Shown one piece after another: positions 47,287-59,616 of a stretch of 64,000 bases of DNA. The DNA comes from Gordius sp. MW1 (Eukaryota > Nematomorpha > Gordioida > Gordea > Gordiidae). Every line of letters starts with the position of its first letter. The first letter of the stretch is position 1. The position numbers and the translations under genes were made by a program. The notes under the pieces were generated by a model. That model worked only from the letters and a program-made list of their open reading frames with translations. It was not told where the DNA came from and did no database searches. The stretch is from the NCBI GenBank assembly GCA_964036665.1, contig OZ038533.1:3520001-3584000 (forward strand). The letters run 5' to 3'.

Positions 47287-50200
47287 ATGTCAGCTGCATT
47301 TAAAAATATTTTAAAAGTTGGGCCTAAAATGCAAATCGTTTTACTAAATTTTTGTGTTTCAACCCTTTCACTTTATTACTGGCTTATTGCTCACAATGAT
47401 TTTGACGATTTTAACACCTTTTTTATGTTACGTTTTCGTTATAAATTTGCTCACACATACAGAATTATTAAATTTTTACTCCTAATAAGCTTCATTATAT
47501 CCATTATTTCATTGGTAATGTAAATATTCGAAATTCATAATGTTTTATATTATAGATATCAAAAATCTCTTATGTTCAAAATTGCTTTACATCTTGTTTT
47601 ACAAAAATAAATAAGAAGCTACTGAGAATTATAGTCTTATATAATTTGGTTTCAAATATATTATTCCTTATAACCATATATGCACTATGGCCTGATTCAT
47701 GGGCCCTTTTTTACAAATCAATTCAAGTATTATCATAGATACTATAAGATAATGCTATTAAAGTTTTACTATTTATATCATCATTTTGCAATATGTACCC
47801 TCTTATTATTCGTTTGGACAATATGGATTGACATGCAAAGTGAGAGCATTTTATGAATACCTTATTGTTATACTTTAAATTTCAGAATGTCAAACAAAAG
47901 TATTTTCTGTAGCAATTATAATATTTGTTATTTTGATAATAACCTCATGCCTACTGGTTCCTCCATGCGTAATGCCATCAGCTACTTTGCTAGCACCAAA
48001 ACCTATGATAGTAGGACACAGAGGTGCACAATATGTAAGTTATTATTAACCCTTGAGAGTATTCCTGAAAATCCCGAACGAGAGCACCCGTGGGGTATTA
48101 CCCCACTTTTTAACTTCTTATAACTTTCAAAGAATTCTTTCAAAACCTTTCAAATTTTAAACAAGTGTTTATAAAGGTCTTAAGATTGATGGTATTTGCT
48201 TATTTATGTAACCTTGTTTCGTGAAAATAAACTTTTTAACCATTAAAAAAAAAAATCAATATTACAAAACTTATTAACATTTTTATTTTGGTTATTTTAG
48301 AGTTTCCCCTCATTTTACCTCCTGACATCATATACAATAAATCAAAATAAAAATGATTTTTTTATTAAAAGAATGTTCAAAATGTATTAAAAACACAAAT
48401 AAAAGATATCATCATACAAAAAAATACATGAATTTTTTCGAATCGGGGTCAAAGTAGCAGAATGATGAAAAAGTACAGAATTTTTTTTTTAGATTATCAA
48501 TTTATTAGAATTAAATCTCAAATGGGGAGGGAATTTGATGTGCAAATAACCCTAACCTAAAACGCCAACCTAAAACACTAACCCTAACCCTCCTGAATAT
48601 GTTAAGTCCTGACCAATCTTGATCAGTTCTGACCAATTTGGCTGCTTTTTTTCTGCTACTTTGACCGGGTGCCCATTTTTTCATATAAAAAAAACTTACG
48701 TGAGAGCATTCGTGGGGTGAAACAGAACCCTACGAGCCAAAAAAGCTTCTATATTTTAAAAATATTAAGCCAAAACCTCTGAAATTTTCACCTAACCTAG
48801 TTCTTGATAAAATTTTAGGCACTGAAAAGACCAAATTTATTAGACTTAAATTGCGTTTTATATTTTATTTATAATTTGTGTGGGGTTTCGAAATACCCCA
48901 CGGATACTCTCGCGGGTTAATATACAATTTATTTGAATAATGTTTCTCATTAGATTAGCCCCGAAAATACTATGATATCTTATCAAATAGCTCTAAACAA
49001 ATGTCATTTTGCCAGTTTGGAACCTAATGGTGAGAAAACATAATGGAACCTTAAACAATTGCTTTATAATTCATAGACAAAGACAATAAATTACAATTAA
49101 GAATATAATGGGTCACACCTAACAGTAAATTGAATGTTTAATATAATCTTTAACCTGGACACAAGTATTTAGAATTTTGAAAATTGTTTCTTTAATTAAA
49201 AGCTTAAATAATAAATTAATGTAAGGTGAAAATTTAATCAGATTATACTTGTGACGCTTATTATGAGTTGTAAGATGCAACTACTTCATAATTATTTATA
49301 ATTAAAAGGATTTTTTTCCCAATTATATATCAAGATAACTTTGATTCAAAGTTAATTTTGCCTAAACCAATGTTCATCACATAATTTTTTTCAAAGTTAA
49401 TTTTGCCAAAACCAATGTTCATCACATAATTTTACATAAAAATTGTTGACAGAATGATTTTACATTAAATAAGCAAGGTATTATGATCAATACAAATTAG
49501 GCCACATTTATATTGTATAAACAACATATTTCATATTTAAAGAGGGCCTGTTTCCATAGACTAGTTAGACTGCGCATGCCATATGTTCCATATGGGTAAT
49601 TGTGCGTCTATTTTTCCTCCATTTTGAAGAGTGTATTTGGTGTATTTTAACCATTTAATTTTGCCCTATAACAGTCAATTTACCTTCCTCACTAGTTTAT
49701 AAATTAAAAAAAACGTCAATAAATTAATATTATACTTAATATTGATGATAAACAAACTTTAATCGTAGTTTTTACATTTTTAATTTTTATGTATTTTATT
49801 TTAAAATGCTGTTTTTGATATCTACCCAATTCAATGTTTTTTATTTACCTTTTTAAGATTATTAAATTTGCGAAAATTACTAATTTCTATATGATCACCA
49901 CGTTACAATGCTCCTTTCAAAATGGTGGAAAGAAGGGTACACATTTTGTACGTTGATGAGCAGTCTATCTAGTCTATGCCTGTTTCTCAACATAACAAAG
50001 TCATGTAAAAATTTGATAATTTTAATTTGCGTCGGCATTCCTTAAATTTTATTCAAGGCGGTTTTAATCGAAAGCTCTTTTAAAACTTAAGCCAATGTCC
50101 TATTAGTTTTGGCTAACAATAAATCATAAAAATTTGTTATCGACTTGTTAAACTAGCTCTGTTAACTATTAATTTAATCTAAAGGTGAACCAATTTTTTT

Positions 50201-53200
50201 AGGTCGAATCGCTTTAAATTACGACGAAAATCTGATAGAAAGTTAAGTCTTTTCAAAATTTAATTCGATACAAAATTCATAAGAAAGTGCACCGCGCGCG
50301 TGAAAGGCTAGGCAATTTTTTAATTTACAGCTACAAAAGCGATTTACGTGACTTGCGTTTAGATAATTAATTTTAGTTTACTAACCAGTAAGTTTTTAAC
50401 CAAAATGCCATGGAATATCGTGGAAAAAAACCGTATAACTCTCAAAGTGCTCAAGTGTTTTAAAAAGAATTTTATACTTTTAAAAAAGAAACGATAATAT
50501 AATATTCCTCTCTATTCACCAGCTTATCCAGTATGATAGCATCGTGCCCTACCAAATATCGACAAATGACGTTTTTTGATTTACAAAAAATGTCCAGCAT
50601 TAATTTTTTTTGCTTTTTTCGACTAACGAGGCGGCATTAAAATTTTGAGCATCCATTACAAACGTTTTGAGTTGATAATAGAATAGGGAAATAAACATTC
50701 TATTTTGAACTCGTTCCATTAAGTCCATTACAAAAATATCCAAATGGATGCACTAATTAGTGTTGTAAAAACGGCTGGGTTTTGTTTGGTCGACCTTCGG
50801 TTCAACTACGACTAACGGTCGATTCTAGTCTGTTTTTCAAATTTCGACTAAGCTTAGAGGTCGACTAAGAAAAGCAGACCAAGAAATCTTTGGCTCGTTC
50901 AGATTAAATCTGCTAAAATCAATGGTCTACCCAAACAAAACCCAGCCGGTTGTACAACACTACGCACTCTATCTTACACACGTTATGAATTAGTGTCCTA
51001 GATTTTCGCATCGCTTGGCGCACATTATTAACGCCGCGTACAAATGAATTTTTAATTGCTATGCAATTTATGGGCTCGTATTTTGTTGTTTGTCCGTCCG
51101 TCTGTCCGTCCGTCCGTCCGTTACCCTCCTATCTATTTGCATTGGGTATATTAGGTTATCGATTTTTTAAATTAATGCATGAGAAAGAGGTGCCCCACCC
51201 CTCATCTCTATCCCTCTCGGTGTGTTATATATAAGATTTGTTAAATTATCTATTATATAATAAACATAAATAAAAGTTGTTTACTTTTAATTGCTATGCA
51301 ATTTAACTAGTTATATAATAAACATAAATAAAAGTTGTTTACTTTTAATTGCTATGCAATTTAACTAGTTTTTGTTATATAATAAACATAGATAAAAGTT
51401 GTTTACTTTTAATGCTATGCAATTTAACTAGTTATATAATAAACATAAATAAAAGTTGTTTACTTTTAATTGCTATGCAATTTAACTAGTTTTGGGGTTA
51501 GAATCCCGGAGTTTTTTTTGACTCTTATGATTGTTCTTGTTACTATCATTGATAATAAGAATTTTTGGCCGTCCGCTGGCTGCGCTGACCAATGAAAAAA
51601 TGACCATTGGCCAAAATGTGAATCGAAATTATTTTTTTCGTTTTTTTTTGATTATTATGATTGTTCCTGTTTCTACCATTGCTATTATGACTTTTTGGCC
51701 GTCCGCTGGCTGCTGACCAATGTTATATAATAAACATAAATAAAAGTTGTTTACTTCTAATTGGTATGCAATTTAACTAGTTTTTGGGTTAGAATCCCGG
51801 AGTTTTTTTGACTCTTCTGATTGTTCTTGTTACTATCATTGATAATAAGACTTTTTGGCCGTCCGTTGGCTGCTGACCAATGAAAAAAATGACCATTGGC
51901 CAAAATGTGAATCGAAATTATTTTTTTCGTTTTTTTTTGACTATTATGATTGTTCCTGTTACTACCATTGCTATTATGACTTTTTGGCCGTCCGCTGGCT
52001 CCTGACCGATGGAAAAAATGACCATTGGCCAAAATGTGAATCGAAATTTTTTTTTTCGTTTTTTTTTTGACTATTATGATTGTTCCTGTTACTACCATTG
52101 CTATTATGACTTTTTGGCCGTCCGCTGGCTGCTGACCAATGGAATAAAATGACCATTGGCCAAAATGTGATTCGAAAATTTTTTTTTCGATTTTTTTTGA
52201 CTATTATGAATTTATATCCACTTTTACCGTGTCCTGGCTGCTGACCAATGGAAAAAAATGACCATTGGCCAAAATGTGATTCGAAAATTTTTTTTCGTTT
52301 TTTTTTGACTATTATGAATTTATATCCACTTTTACCGTGTCCTGGCTGCTGACCAATGGAAAAAAATGACCATTGGCCAAAATGTGATTCGAAAATTTTT
52401 TTTTCGTTTTTTTTACTCTTATGAATTTATATCCACTTTTACCGTGTGCTGGCTGCTGACCAATGGAAAAAAATGACCATTGGCCAAAGTGAGCATCAAA
52501 ATTTTTTTTTCCGTTTTTTTTGGCTATCATTGACTTATAGAGTATCTGTTGGTACTGACCAATAGAGAAAAAGTGACCATTGGCCAAATTTTTGATTTTT
52601 TTAATTAAAAATTGTTCAAATTCAACAAAAAATTTCTCCCAACAATTCTGCAAATTCTTAACATTGTGTTGTTTTATAATATAATGTTTGTTAGACCCAT
52701 AATCACTAAAGGCCATAAAAACTAACGTAATACGCAACTAGAAGCAAACACTAAATCTAACCCTAACCCTTGCCTATATTACATTTTGCCTATATTACAT
52801 TTTGCCTATAATGGAAAATTTGTATAAATAATTAATTAATCATTAGGCATTTAATACCCCCCTATAGGCATTCTCGCCCCTTCCCACCTTTCTCGCCCAT
52901 AAATTGCATAGCAAATATGATACATTTATACGAAGTACAGATGAGTCGTCCCCCCTTCCCTTCCCCTCTTCCCTTCCCTTCTCCCCCTTCCCACGAGGGC
53001 CGAAGGCCCGAGTTTTATTTTAATGATTGATCTATCGTGTTTTAGTGGATGCGGAAACAGGTGTATCCAAGTGCTAATTTAGGAATTAAAAGGCTTGAAC
53101 TTTTGATTTGCACATATATGTATATATATAGCAAACTTTAATGATTATAATAAAGTTGGGATTGTCGAATATAAATTATTTTTAGTTACCAAAAATATTT

Positions 53201-56200
53201 AATACACAATAATACGTGCTTATTAAATTAAGTTGATAGTGCTGGAAGGGGTTTGGCCTTGGAGACGGACGTTCAAATAAGTTATGATGGGGTCCCATTC
53301 TTACTACACGATTCAAGCTTGTTTCGCACTACCGATATAAGGGATCGAGAACCAAAACAATCATTCGAAGAGGCTTACCGCTTCAATTATACCTCGCACC
53401 TCGCAAAATTAGATGCCGGTTCTTGGTTTTTGGAAGTAATGACATTTTTCCATGAATAGTTATCGCAAAAATGCGGGTTTAAATGGGTATTTTATAGCTT
53501 GCTATTTATCATAATAATTGAAAATAATTTTTAAACCTAAATATAAGCTTAAAACGATTCGATCGTTGTAAGATATGAGTATATTAGATTGAAATTCGCA
53601 ACAAAGTGTACTTGATGAATATGCCCAAGTTTGGAATTGAAACCTTGTATTTCAACTTGCATAAATCAGGGGTAGGATAAATCAATGTAGGGCAAATTTG
53701 CTTAAATATTTTTATGTTTAGAATACAAATCCATTTCTAAAAATACACGATTTTTGCACGATAAAAGATGTTTTAAAAATTATTGCTTGTGAATTTGACT
53801 ATTTTTCGTTTTAATTAAATTTGAAGTTATTTCAAAAGGTGGACAATTGCCCAGCGAAGCTTAATTTTGCTCCAAATTTTTTATGCATCATGTGTTCTTT
53901 ATAAATCCGCAAGTTGATAAAAAGCAAATATAATATGTTTTTTTAATAATGGATTATACTGCAATCTAGGAAAATATAATTCTGCCAATTGATCATCTCG
54001 TAGCCGGTCCCACACTTTTGACGATTGAATTCTGATAACGGGTCATAATGGAGTGCACCTTGTAAAATGGGTGATTTCATATGGAGTCGAAATAGGCGTT
54101 ATGCCACAAAAATTTAAAACGTTGAGGGTTTTTGTTAAATTATTTGGATATAGAATTTGTAATTAACAAAATACATTGAAATTCAAAGGGATAGCGCCAT
54201 TACTTTCAAAAACTTGACAAAAATAGGGAAATCAATTAAACGAGCTCGAATGTGATTTTGGCCCTTTGAACGGCCCTAACTTAAAAAGTATTGACCCGAA
54301 ATAGCTTAAATTTTCAAAAATGACTCTAATATAAGAGGCCTACACTCTCACCAAACATTAGGCACCTGAGTTAGCGGGGTAAACACTTTTCGATTTGTCA
54401 TTGATTGGCACAATTATTTCCTCAAATTTTTTAAAGTATTGTACAATAATCGACCCAAAAGTTCGTCTTTTGGCAAAGCTAGCTAGAACTATATTACGTA
54501 CGTTTGGGGCGCGTAGGAAGATCCATTTTTCGACAGCCACGCCCTACCGGACGGAGTGAGGGCGGAATCCTTCCGCCACCAAAGCCTACCACTATTTTCT
54601 TCTTACCTCGCATTGGCGGCCCAACATGGCGTCCACGTCGTGTTCGACCTCAAATTTCCCCCCGAATGCGAACGACCACTCGGCGATGACGTCGTCAGCT
54701 GGTGGCGCTCGGATTGGAACGCCCTCCGTGTCACGTGTTGCGTTGGGGCATTTGATAAAAAGCTTGCGCCGTTCCTGTCGTTACTCGATCGATCAATCGC
54801 GTCGCATCACGTGATTCCTGACAAAGGGGCAACGATCGCGTGTTCGTCAGCTGTTAAGGGCGTGATTTGTGAATGTGGGCACCCCTACGGACCACATTTG
54901 ACCGACCTAATATTGGATGCCATATCTGTTTCTGGCATCTCACAAACACAAGTTTGCGCAAATTTAACATAAATTAGCCAGTAAACTTCATTTATTTTAT
55001 AAAATTATTTTATAATATGCATTTAATGACCAAGCATTCGTCTAGGCCCTATGAGACAAGCTTTAACGTGTAATTGATTTTCAATTCAACTGATGAACCG
55101 TTATAAATGAGATTAACATTTTTTTTTATTTAGGATTCGTTTATAACTCAAACCCTTTAAAAAAGTTGGATTAATAATATAAGGTTTAACAACTAGACCC
55201 AATAACGTATTTAATGCGGCCATTTTCTCATTTATGTTAAAATGTTGTGCTTACAATGTTGAAAAGTAAATCTTTCAAAATAGCGAGGTATAGCTATAAA
55301 AGTGTTAAAATGGCTCTCTGGACTGGACTGCCCTTTAAGGTATTTCTAAAAATTGGAATTTTAGGGTTCCCATGAGTTTTTAGTTGTTTAATATATAGCA
55401 ATTTTAAATCATCGTTATTCCCTAAGTATTTAATATCTATTTAAGTCGGGCTACATTAAAAATATCTCTCTAAACCTATTATGCATCTAGCCTATATATG
55501 ATACTAGATGAACCCGGCAAACGTTGTTTTGCCATTTACCCGGGTGTATTAAATTATGTTGGAATTTTAGGGCATATATGATGATAAAGCGGTTATTGAA
55601 GTAAAAATAAAGTTTGATGTCTATATGTTCTACTTCTATTGTTCTATTTCCGTATACAGTGCAACGCGTACGAATACTTGAAAACTACTGGACCGATTTG
55701 GCTCGAACAAATCTTAAAACATGCTTCGGAGTGTCAGGAACAAACTGTGAAATTTTGAGCCAAATCGGTCTGGTAGTTTTCCAAAATTGGTGGCGGCATA
55801 CACACACACACACACATAGTTTCATTTTTATATATAATATATAATTAATTTTTAAGGTACTAGACTTAATGAGGCATGACACTATTTGAGAGCGAAAACT
55901 ATTTGGTTCACCTGTAATGTTAAATTTTTACAGTATATAGCAAAATAAATTTGTGGTAATTTATTGACCAACAAATTTAACATCAAATTTTGCTTTAAAA
56001 ACCTTTGCCAAATAACCTATTGTCTAAAATTGGAATCTGTCCGGATCAGAGCTTAATCTTACCACAACCACCTTGAGTGAACTAATATCCAAAGTAAAAT
56101 CTGTGCGATCTTCTAATTTAATTACATTTTTATTGTATTTCTCTAGTTCCCTCATAAATTGATCTTGGCTGGCACCTCGCTACGCCTTGTCTAGATTTTG

Positions 56201-59200
56201 TTAGGGATAATTGTAGTAAAAACATGTGGTTTTAACGATTTAGATTCTTGTGAACGGAGACTTCTATTGTTCACAAGATTCGAGCACTATTTTTACAGGA
56301 TATGGCAATGCTGTGATTCGCGTAGGACCAATTACTCTAGATATTTTTTCTTATTTGAACTATTCTCTATTGTTTTTTCCTGATACTTAGACGAGAGAGA
56401 GCTTATGTATTTTAACCACTTAGTTGTTGTTTCAAGTTAGTTCTCTTTTTGAAGCAGAGATATTTGCTAAATTTAAGCATTATAAAAGCAACTTTAAATG
56501 AGGTTATTGGCGAATTTACCAAATTATTTAAAAACTATTAATGCGGAAAGCACGAAAAGGATAAGTGTTGGTTGCCTATTGTTTTTCCTATTAGAAATAT
56601 ACAGTCGAAACTTCTTAATCGCAAATTGGATTACCGCGAAAATCTTTTAATCGCGAAGTTAACCGCCATTTTGTTTTTTTCTAAACGATAATATTAACAA
56701 AAACATCGTTTATTGACAAATCGCTTAATAGTACAATATCGGATATTCACAAACATTTTCGAGTCCTTAAATCAACCAGATAATTACATAAAATATTTTA
56801 TTGCGAAGCGTAAGAAATTAATATTTAATATAATGTACATATACTTTTATTTCCATCGTTTAATCGCGAAGTATCGGTTAATCGCGAATTTTTTTTAGGC
56901 CCAAGGCTTGGCAATTAAACGGTTTTGACTATTAGTTACTAAAACAATTAATAGTGTTTAATAAACAATGTTTACAATATTATCACAACCTCCTTTTTAT
57001 AGACTCTAAAACTAAGAAATCAAGAAAAGGCATGATTTTAAGATGAAGTTTTTTTACGAATTCTTATTCACCCACAATTACTGCATTAAAAAATAAAATA
57101 TTTTGTTTATAGGTTTGGTGGATCCTCGACAGCAAATTAGGGGAATCTCAGGTCAACCCATTCGCAAAAGATTTCCCAAATTTTACTTACGTTTTCCCCG
57201 ACCCAATTCCCATTCAAAATTTGAGCCGTTTAGGGGTGACAAAACTTAATTTGGGCAATCACGAAAGCACACCCAAGGACATTAAGTAAGATTTGTAAAA
57301 AATTCCCAAAAAATTTGTTAGGCCATGCTAGCACTTTTATTTTTACCTAGTGCATCGGGCAACCAAATATTTCTTTCAGCCTTAACTTCAATTTTCTCAA
57401 TTTCAAATCTTGTTTTAGCGTTATCCATTTTCCTTATACTAGAAAAAATGCGTCTTAACTTCTTTGCGCATACGAGTGAGTAGACATAGTGGAATGGGGT
57501 GGATTTAAAAAACTTTCCTTTCAGGTCTACCTTTGTATAGCACATTATGGTTTTAAAAAGTTTTGTTCTCAATTATATGTTTAATTTGCTTAAAATATCC
57601 AATGATGAGATTAAAATGAATGTTTTGATAACGCAAACATTCGGTTTTCTTAAAAATGACTGTCTGTTATTTCTAAATTCGATAATATTTCTCTTGACAT
57701 TTAATTTTAAAGTTCAATTTATTAAATTAATATTTTCTCTCTTTTAAAGTCTAATCGAAATTTTATGTGAAACGAAACTGGGTGACAAAAGTGTTTTTGA
57801 ATAACTGCCAGAGTGGATGTATTTCATTTTTATTGGTCCAACAATTTTTGCGTTTTTTAATATAAATTTGAATAATTTAAATATTACATAGCTCGACTGT
57901 TGATTACCGTGACATTTCACATGGGATTTCGTTTAAATTTTCTAACCCAAAAATGGCCGAATTGCTAGCAATTTTCTCGATTTTCGCTAAATTTTAATTC
58001 CCTGTCCCTTTTATAGGTAAATCAATGTTATTTTGTTGGTTAAAACCGACCCTACCCGACTGGTTTTTAACTTAGTTTGATTGTTCCTTCCTTAAATGTC
58101 CAAATATCTAAATTTATTATAGGTGATTGATCAAAAACTTAGTTTTGACTAAATGCAATTTATTATCGTTAGAACGTCTAATAAAGATTTAATATGGGGA
58201 TCTAGGCAGAAAAACGCCATGCTTCCTTATTTATTTGATATGTATATTTGCTTGTTAATAAACTGGGACAAAATATTGATTTATTTTTTGCCTCAACTTA
58301 CCAACTAGGATGTATCGAGCTAATAACTTGACGGTAAACGTATATTCCGTCAATAAACGGTGGCTTTTTTCCTATTATTGGTGCCTAGGAGTGGATTCTT
58401 TAACCACTGGAAAGTGTCACGAATTTACAGATCCCTCCTTTGACCGTCCTCTATCGCTAATGGTTAGTGTAATGATAAAAATCTTTTTATTCGACTTATA
58501 AAGTCGCGAATTAAACTTAGTAACCAATTTTCGGTTAGACTAATTGAATTATTAATTAAGGGGTGTAGGCTGCCACTAGGCTATCCATAATTGATGAACT
58601 AAATGATAAACTTATATCATTTGCTCAGTTAAAGCTTAGCTAGACAATAATGAATGTTGACACATATTGTACATAGGTCATATTTTTATAATAGTTATTA
58701 GAATCTTGTTTTTCATTGCTGTTTTGATTGGTGACTGTTTCAATGAGTAAGATTAAATCATCTTTGATGATGACTTTAACACTTTTTATTACCTTTAAAT
58801 CATTTGACGTTGTTTTTTAGAGATTAAAACTATAGAATTTCTAAGGCATTAACAGTTTTCTCGACACCACGTTGAATAAATTTTCAAAATCATTTTAAAT
58901 ATAAACCTTAAAACATCTAGCAGTTGTGTAAATATGGGCTCGTCGAAACTGTGTTTTGTTTGCGCATTTGCGATATCTAAATTTTACCAGAAAAAAGATT
59001 TTATTATCCGACTATTTAAAATGTAGATAGCTGATTACAAATTTCTGTCTCACTGAGCTAAGCCTAATTTAAAGGTTGACAATGTGTCTCATATTCTCAC
59101 TTGATCCTCTTCATCTCCGAATTTTTTTTCCCGAACTCTACCTTAAAGAAGTTTTATATGATAAACATGATTGAAAATAGATAATAACAAAAATTAGAAT

Positions 59201-59616
59201 CTGTACTAAAAATTGTTTATACCATCTGTAAAAACCATAATTAAATTCGCAAGTTATCTGTCAATATATGTAGTTTTTTGCTCATTCGATTACAATTAAC
59301 GTTCGAAATATTCATTAATTTAATTTCTTTGGGTCTTGAATAATATTAGATCGAAATTTTATTAGTCAAAATACGCTTTATATTAAACAAATTAGAGTGA
59401 ACTCAATCATTTTGGCAAATATAAAAAACCTTAGGTTTGAACTGTATATTTCAAATTTTTGTTATTGCTTTTGTACAGACATCTCGCGTTTACTACTGCT
59501 GCGTTACGTTGATGAATCTCACCACCTTTTGCCTAATGTTGATAGTCGCCAGGTTTCGTCCGTCACAAAAACTATTGTCTCATCAGGCCAACATTGCGTT
59601 ACGGCGTATTGATTGA
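47287..59616 (+). CDS. GDPD5: GDE2-type multi-pass glycerophosphodiester phosphodiesterase (GDPD5/GDPD2-like)
   Basis: GDE2-type proteins are multi-pass membrane enzymes whose extracellular GDPD domain cleaves glycerophosphodiesters or GPI anchors. Exons are 47287-47514, 47728-47839, 47886-48034, 48954-49029, 53233-53435, 54517-54951, 57113-57285, 58309-58462 and 59479-59616, in phase, about 555 aa. The N-terminal membrane segment ends in the family signature LYYWLIAHNDFDDFN. Another membrane helix at about 121-140 leads into KPMIVGHRGAQ. Catalytic-core motifs are HRG (about 158), PENT (166), LETDV (198) and FLLHD (211), followed by a DLKFPP strand, HPY, KLNL and LTVNVYSVNKRWLFSYYW. A final membrane helix precedes a short tail and TGA. 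The exon-4 donor is ambiguous: 49029 has GTGAGA, while 49002 shortens the loop and keeps phase. The start at 47287 is tentative because an earlier exon could exist. About 70 residues are inserted before HPY. GDPD2 or GDPD4 orthology is possible; the superfamily is secure. Confidence 0.91.
48046..48920. mobile_element. piggyBac-like non-autonomous element forming a GDPD intron
   Basis: Both ends are TTAA followed by matching inverted repeats: TTAACCCTTGAGAGTAT at the left and the complement of TTAACCCGCGAGAGTATCCG at the right. GTGGGGTAT follows internally at both ends, with a further internal copy near 48703. The TTAA target and CCC start are diagnostic of piggyBac elements. The 875-bp body has no transposase. 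It fills positions 12 to 886 of a 919-nt intron; without it the intron would be about 48 nt. Confidence 0.88.
49338..49435. repeat. Two-copy tandem duplication in GDPD intron
   Basis: A unit of about 52 bp (CAAAGTTAATTTTGCC, AAACCAATGTTCATCACATA) occurs twice in succession with two differences. Confidence 0.8.
49541..49989. mobile_element. Inverted-repeat MITE in GDPD intron
   Basis: Inverted arms share CATAGACTAGNTAGACTGC; an inner inverted pair contains CCATTTTGAAGAG and its complement. About 450 bp, AT-rich core, no ORF. The duplication is not identified. Confidence 0.55.
50758..50962. mobile_element. hAT-type MITE, TAGTGTTGTAAAAAC family
   Basis: Ends TAGTGTTGTAAAAACGGCTG and the complement of TAGTGTTGTACAACCGGCTG are better preserved than in the 3520-3722 copy. 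GTCGAC-like arms are also present. It lies in the GDPD intron. Confidence 0.85.
51051..51130. repeat. GCTATGCAATT-family end with GTCC microsatellite
   Basis: The repeat end TTGCTATGCAATTTATGGGC is followed by TTTGTTGTTTGTCC and a (GTCC)n-like run with one GTCT unit at 51092-51120. It parallels the GTCCTGTCC run of the 8047 copy. Confidence 0.65.
51254..51495. repeat. Four-copy tandem repeat, about 60-bp unit
   Basis: The unit is TATATAATAAACATAAATAA, AAGTTGTTTACTTTTAATTG, CTATGCAATTTAACTAGTT. A fifth copy lies at 51723-51782, between satellite units, so the two repeat types have been duplicated together. Confidence 0.9.
51496..52595. repeat. Satellite array, CCAATGG/CCATTGG hairpin family
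   Basis: About eight units of 100-130 bp with CTGACCAATGG, AAAAAATGACCATTGGCC and AAAATGTGAATCG. Units in the second half share a GAATTTATATCCACTTTTAC spacer and are close to identical, which suggests local recent amplification. Open frames on both strands come from the repeat itself. Confidence 0.9.
52850..53020. repeat. C-rich dispersed repeat, paired with 9165-9395
   Basis: It shares the ATAGGCATTCTCGCCCC, CCACCTTTCTCGCCCATAAA and GCATAGCAAATATG blocks with 9165-9395 in the same orientation. It ends about 200 bp before the GDPD exon at 53233. Confidence 0.65.
53436..54516. other. GDPD intron, no further feature
   Basis: AT-rich intronic DNA; I see no repeat or RNA in it. Confidence 0.5.
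55500..55850. repeat. Dispersed repeat with inverted ACTACTGGACCGATTTGGCT arms
   Basis: It begins near CTAGATGAACCCGGCAAACG, TTGTTTTGCC. An inverted pair, AAAACTACTGGACCGATTTG and its diverged complement at about 55762-55782, follows. It ends in a (CA)n run at 55800-55815. I believe similar sequences are widespread in invertebrate genomes; the class is not certain. Confidence 0.6.
56600..56932. mobile_element. Tc1/mariner-like MITE
   Basis: The left end TACAGTCGAAACTTCTTAAT pairs with the complement of the right end AATTAAACGGTTTTGACT. TA-CAGTC termini fit a Tc1/mariner superfamily element with TA target. About 333 bp, no transposase. Confidence 0.75.
57347..57428 (-). other. Exon-like open segment antisense in a GDPD intron, unrecognised
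   Basis: On the minus strand ATG at 57428 opens a charged frame (MDNAKTRFEIEKIEVKAERN, IWLPDAL) that ends at a good GTAAAA donor at 57346. The frame is open upstream to 57572. Codon content looks less AT-biased than the surroundings. I know no matching family and found no partner exon, so chance is quite possible. Confidence 0.25.

Noticed and set aside
48550-48600. CTAACCCTAACCCT telomere-like motif
   Set aside because: It is only two units, inside the piggyBac-like element; a similar pair at 52758 is equally short. Not a telomere tract.
51254-51495. Regularly spaced repeats that could suggest a CRISPR array
   Set aside because: The whole 60-bp unit is repeated with no unique spacers, and the genome is an animal's.
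51757-52156. Long open frames on both strands with repeated LANGHFFHWSAA-type sequence
   Set aside because: They are translations of the satellite unit, open in several frames and repeated with the unit period. The same applies to frames at 40049-40234, 40709-40900 and 52312-52737.
54626-54814. Alternative plus-strand frame inside the GDPD exon
   Set aside because: It is in the wrong phase; the frame with DLKFPP and HPY motifs joins both neighbouring exons.
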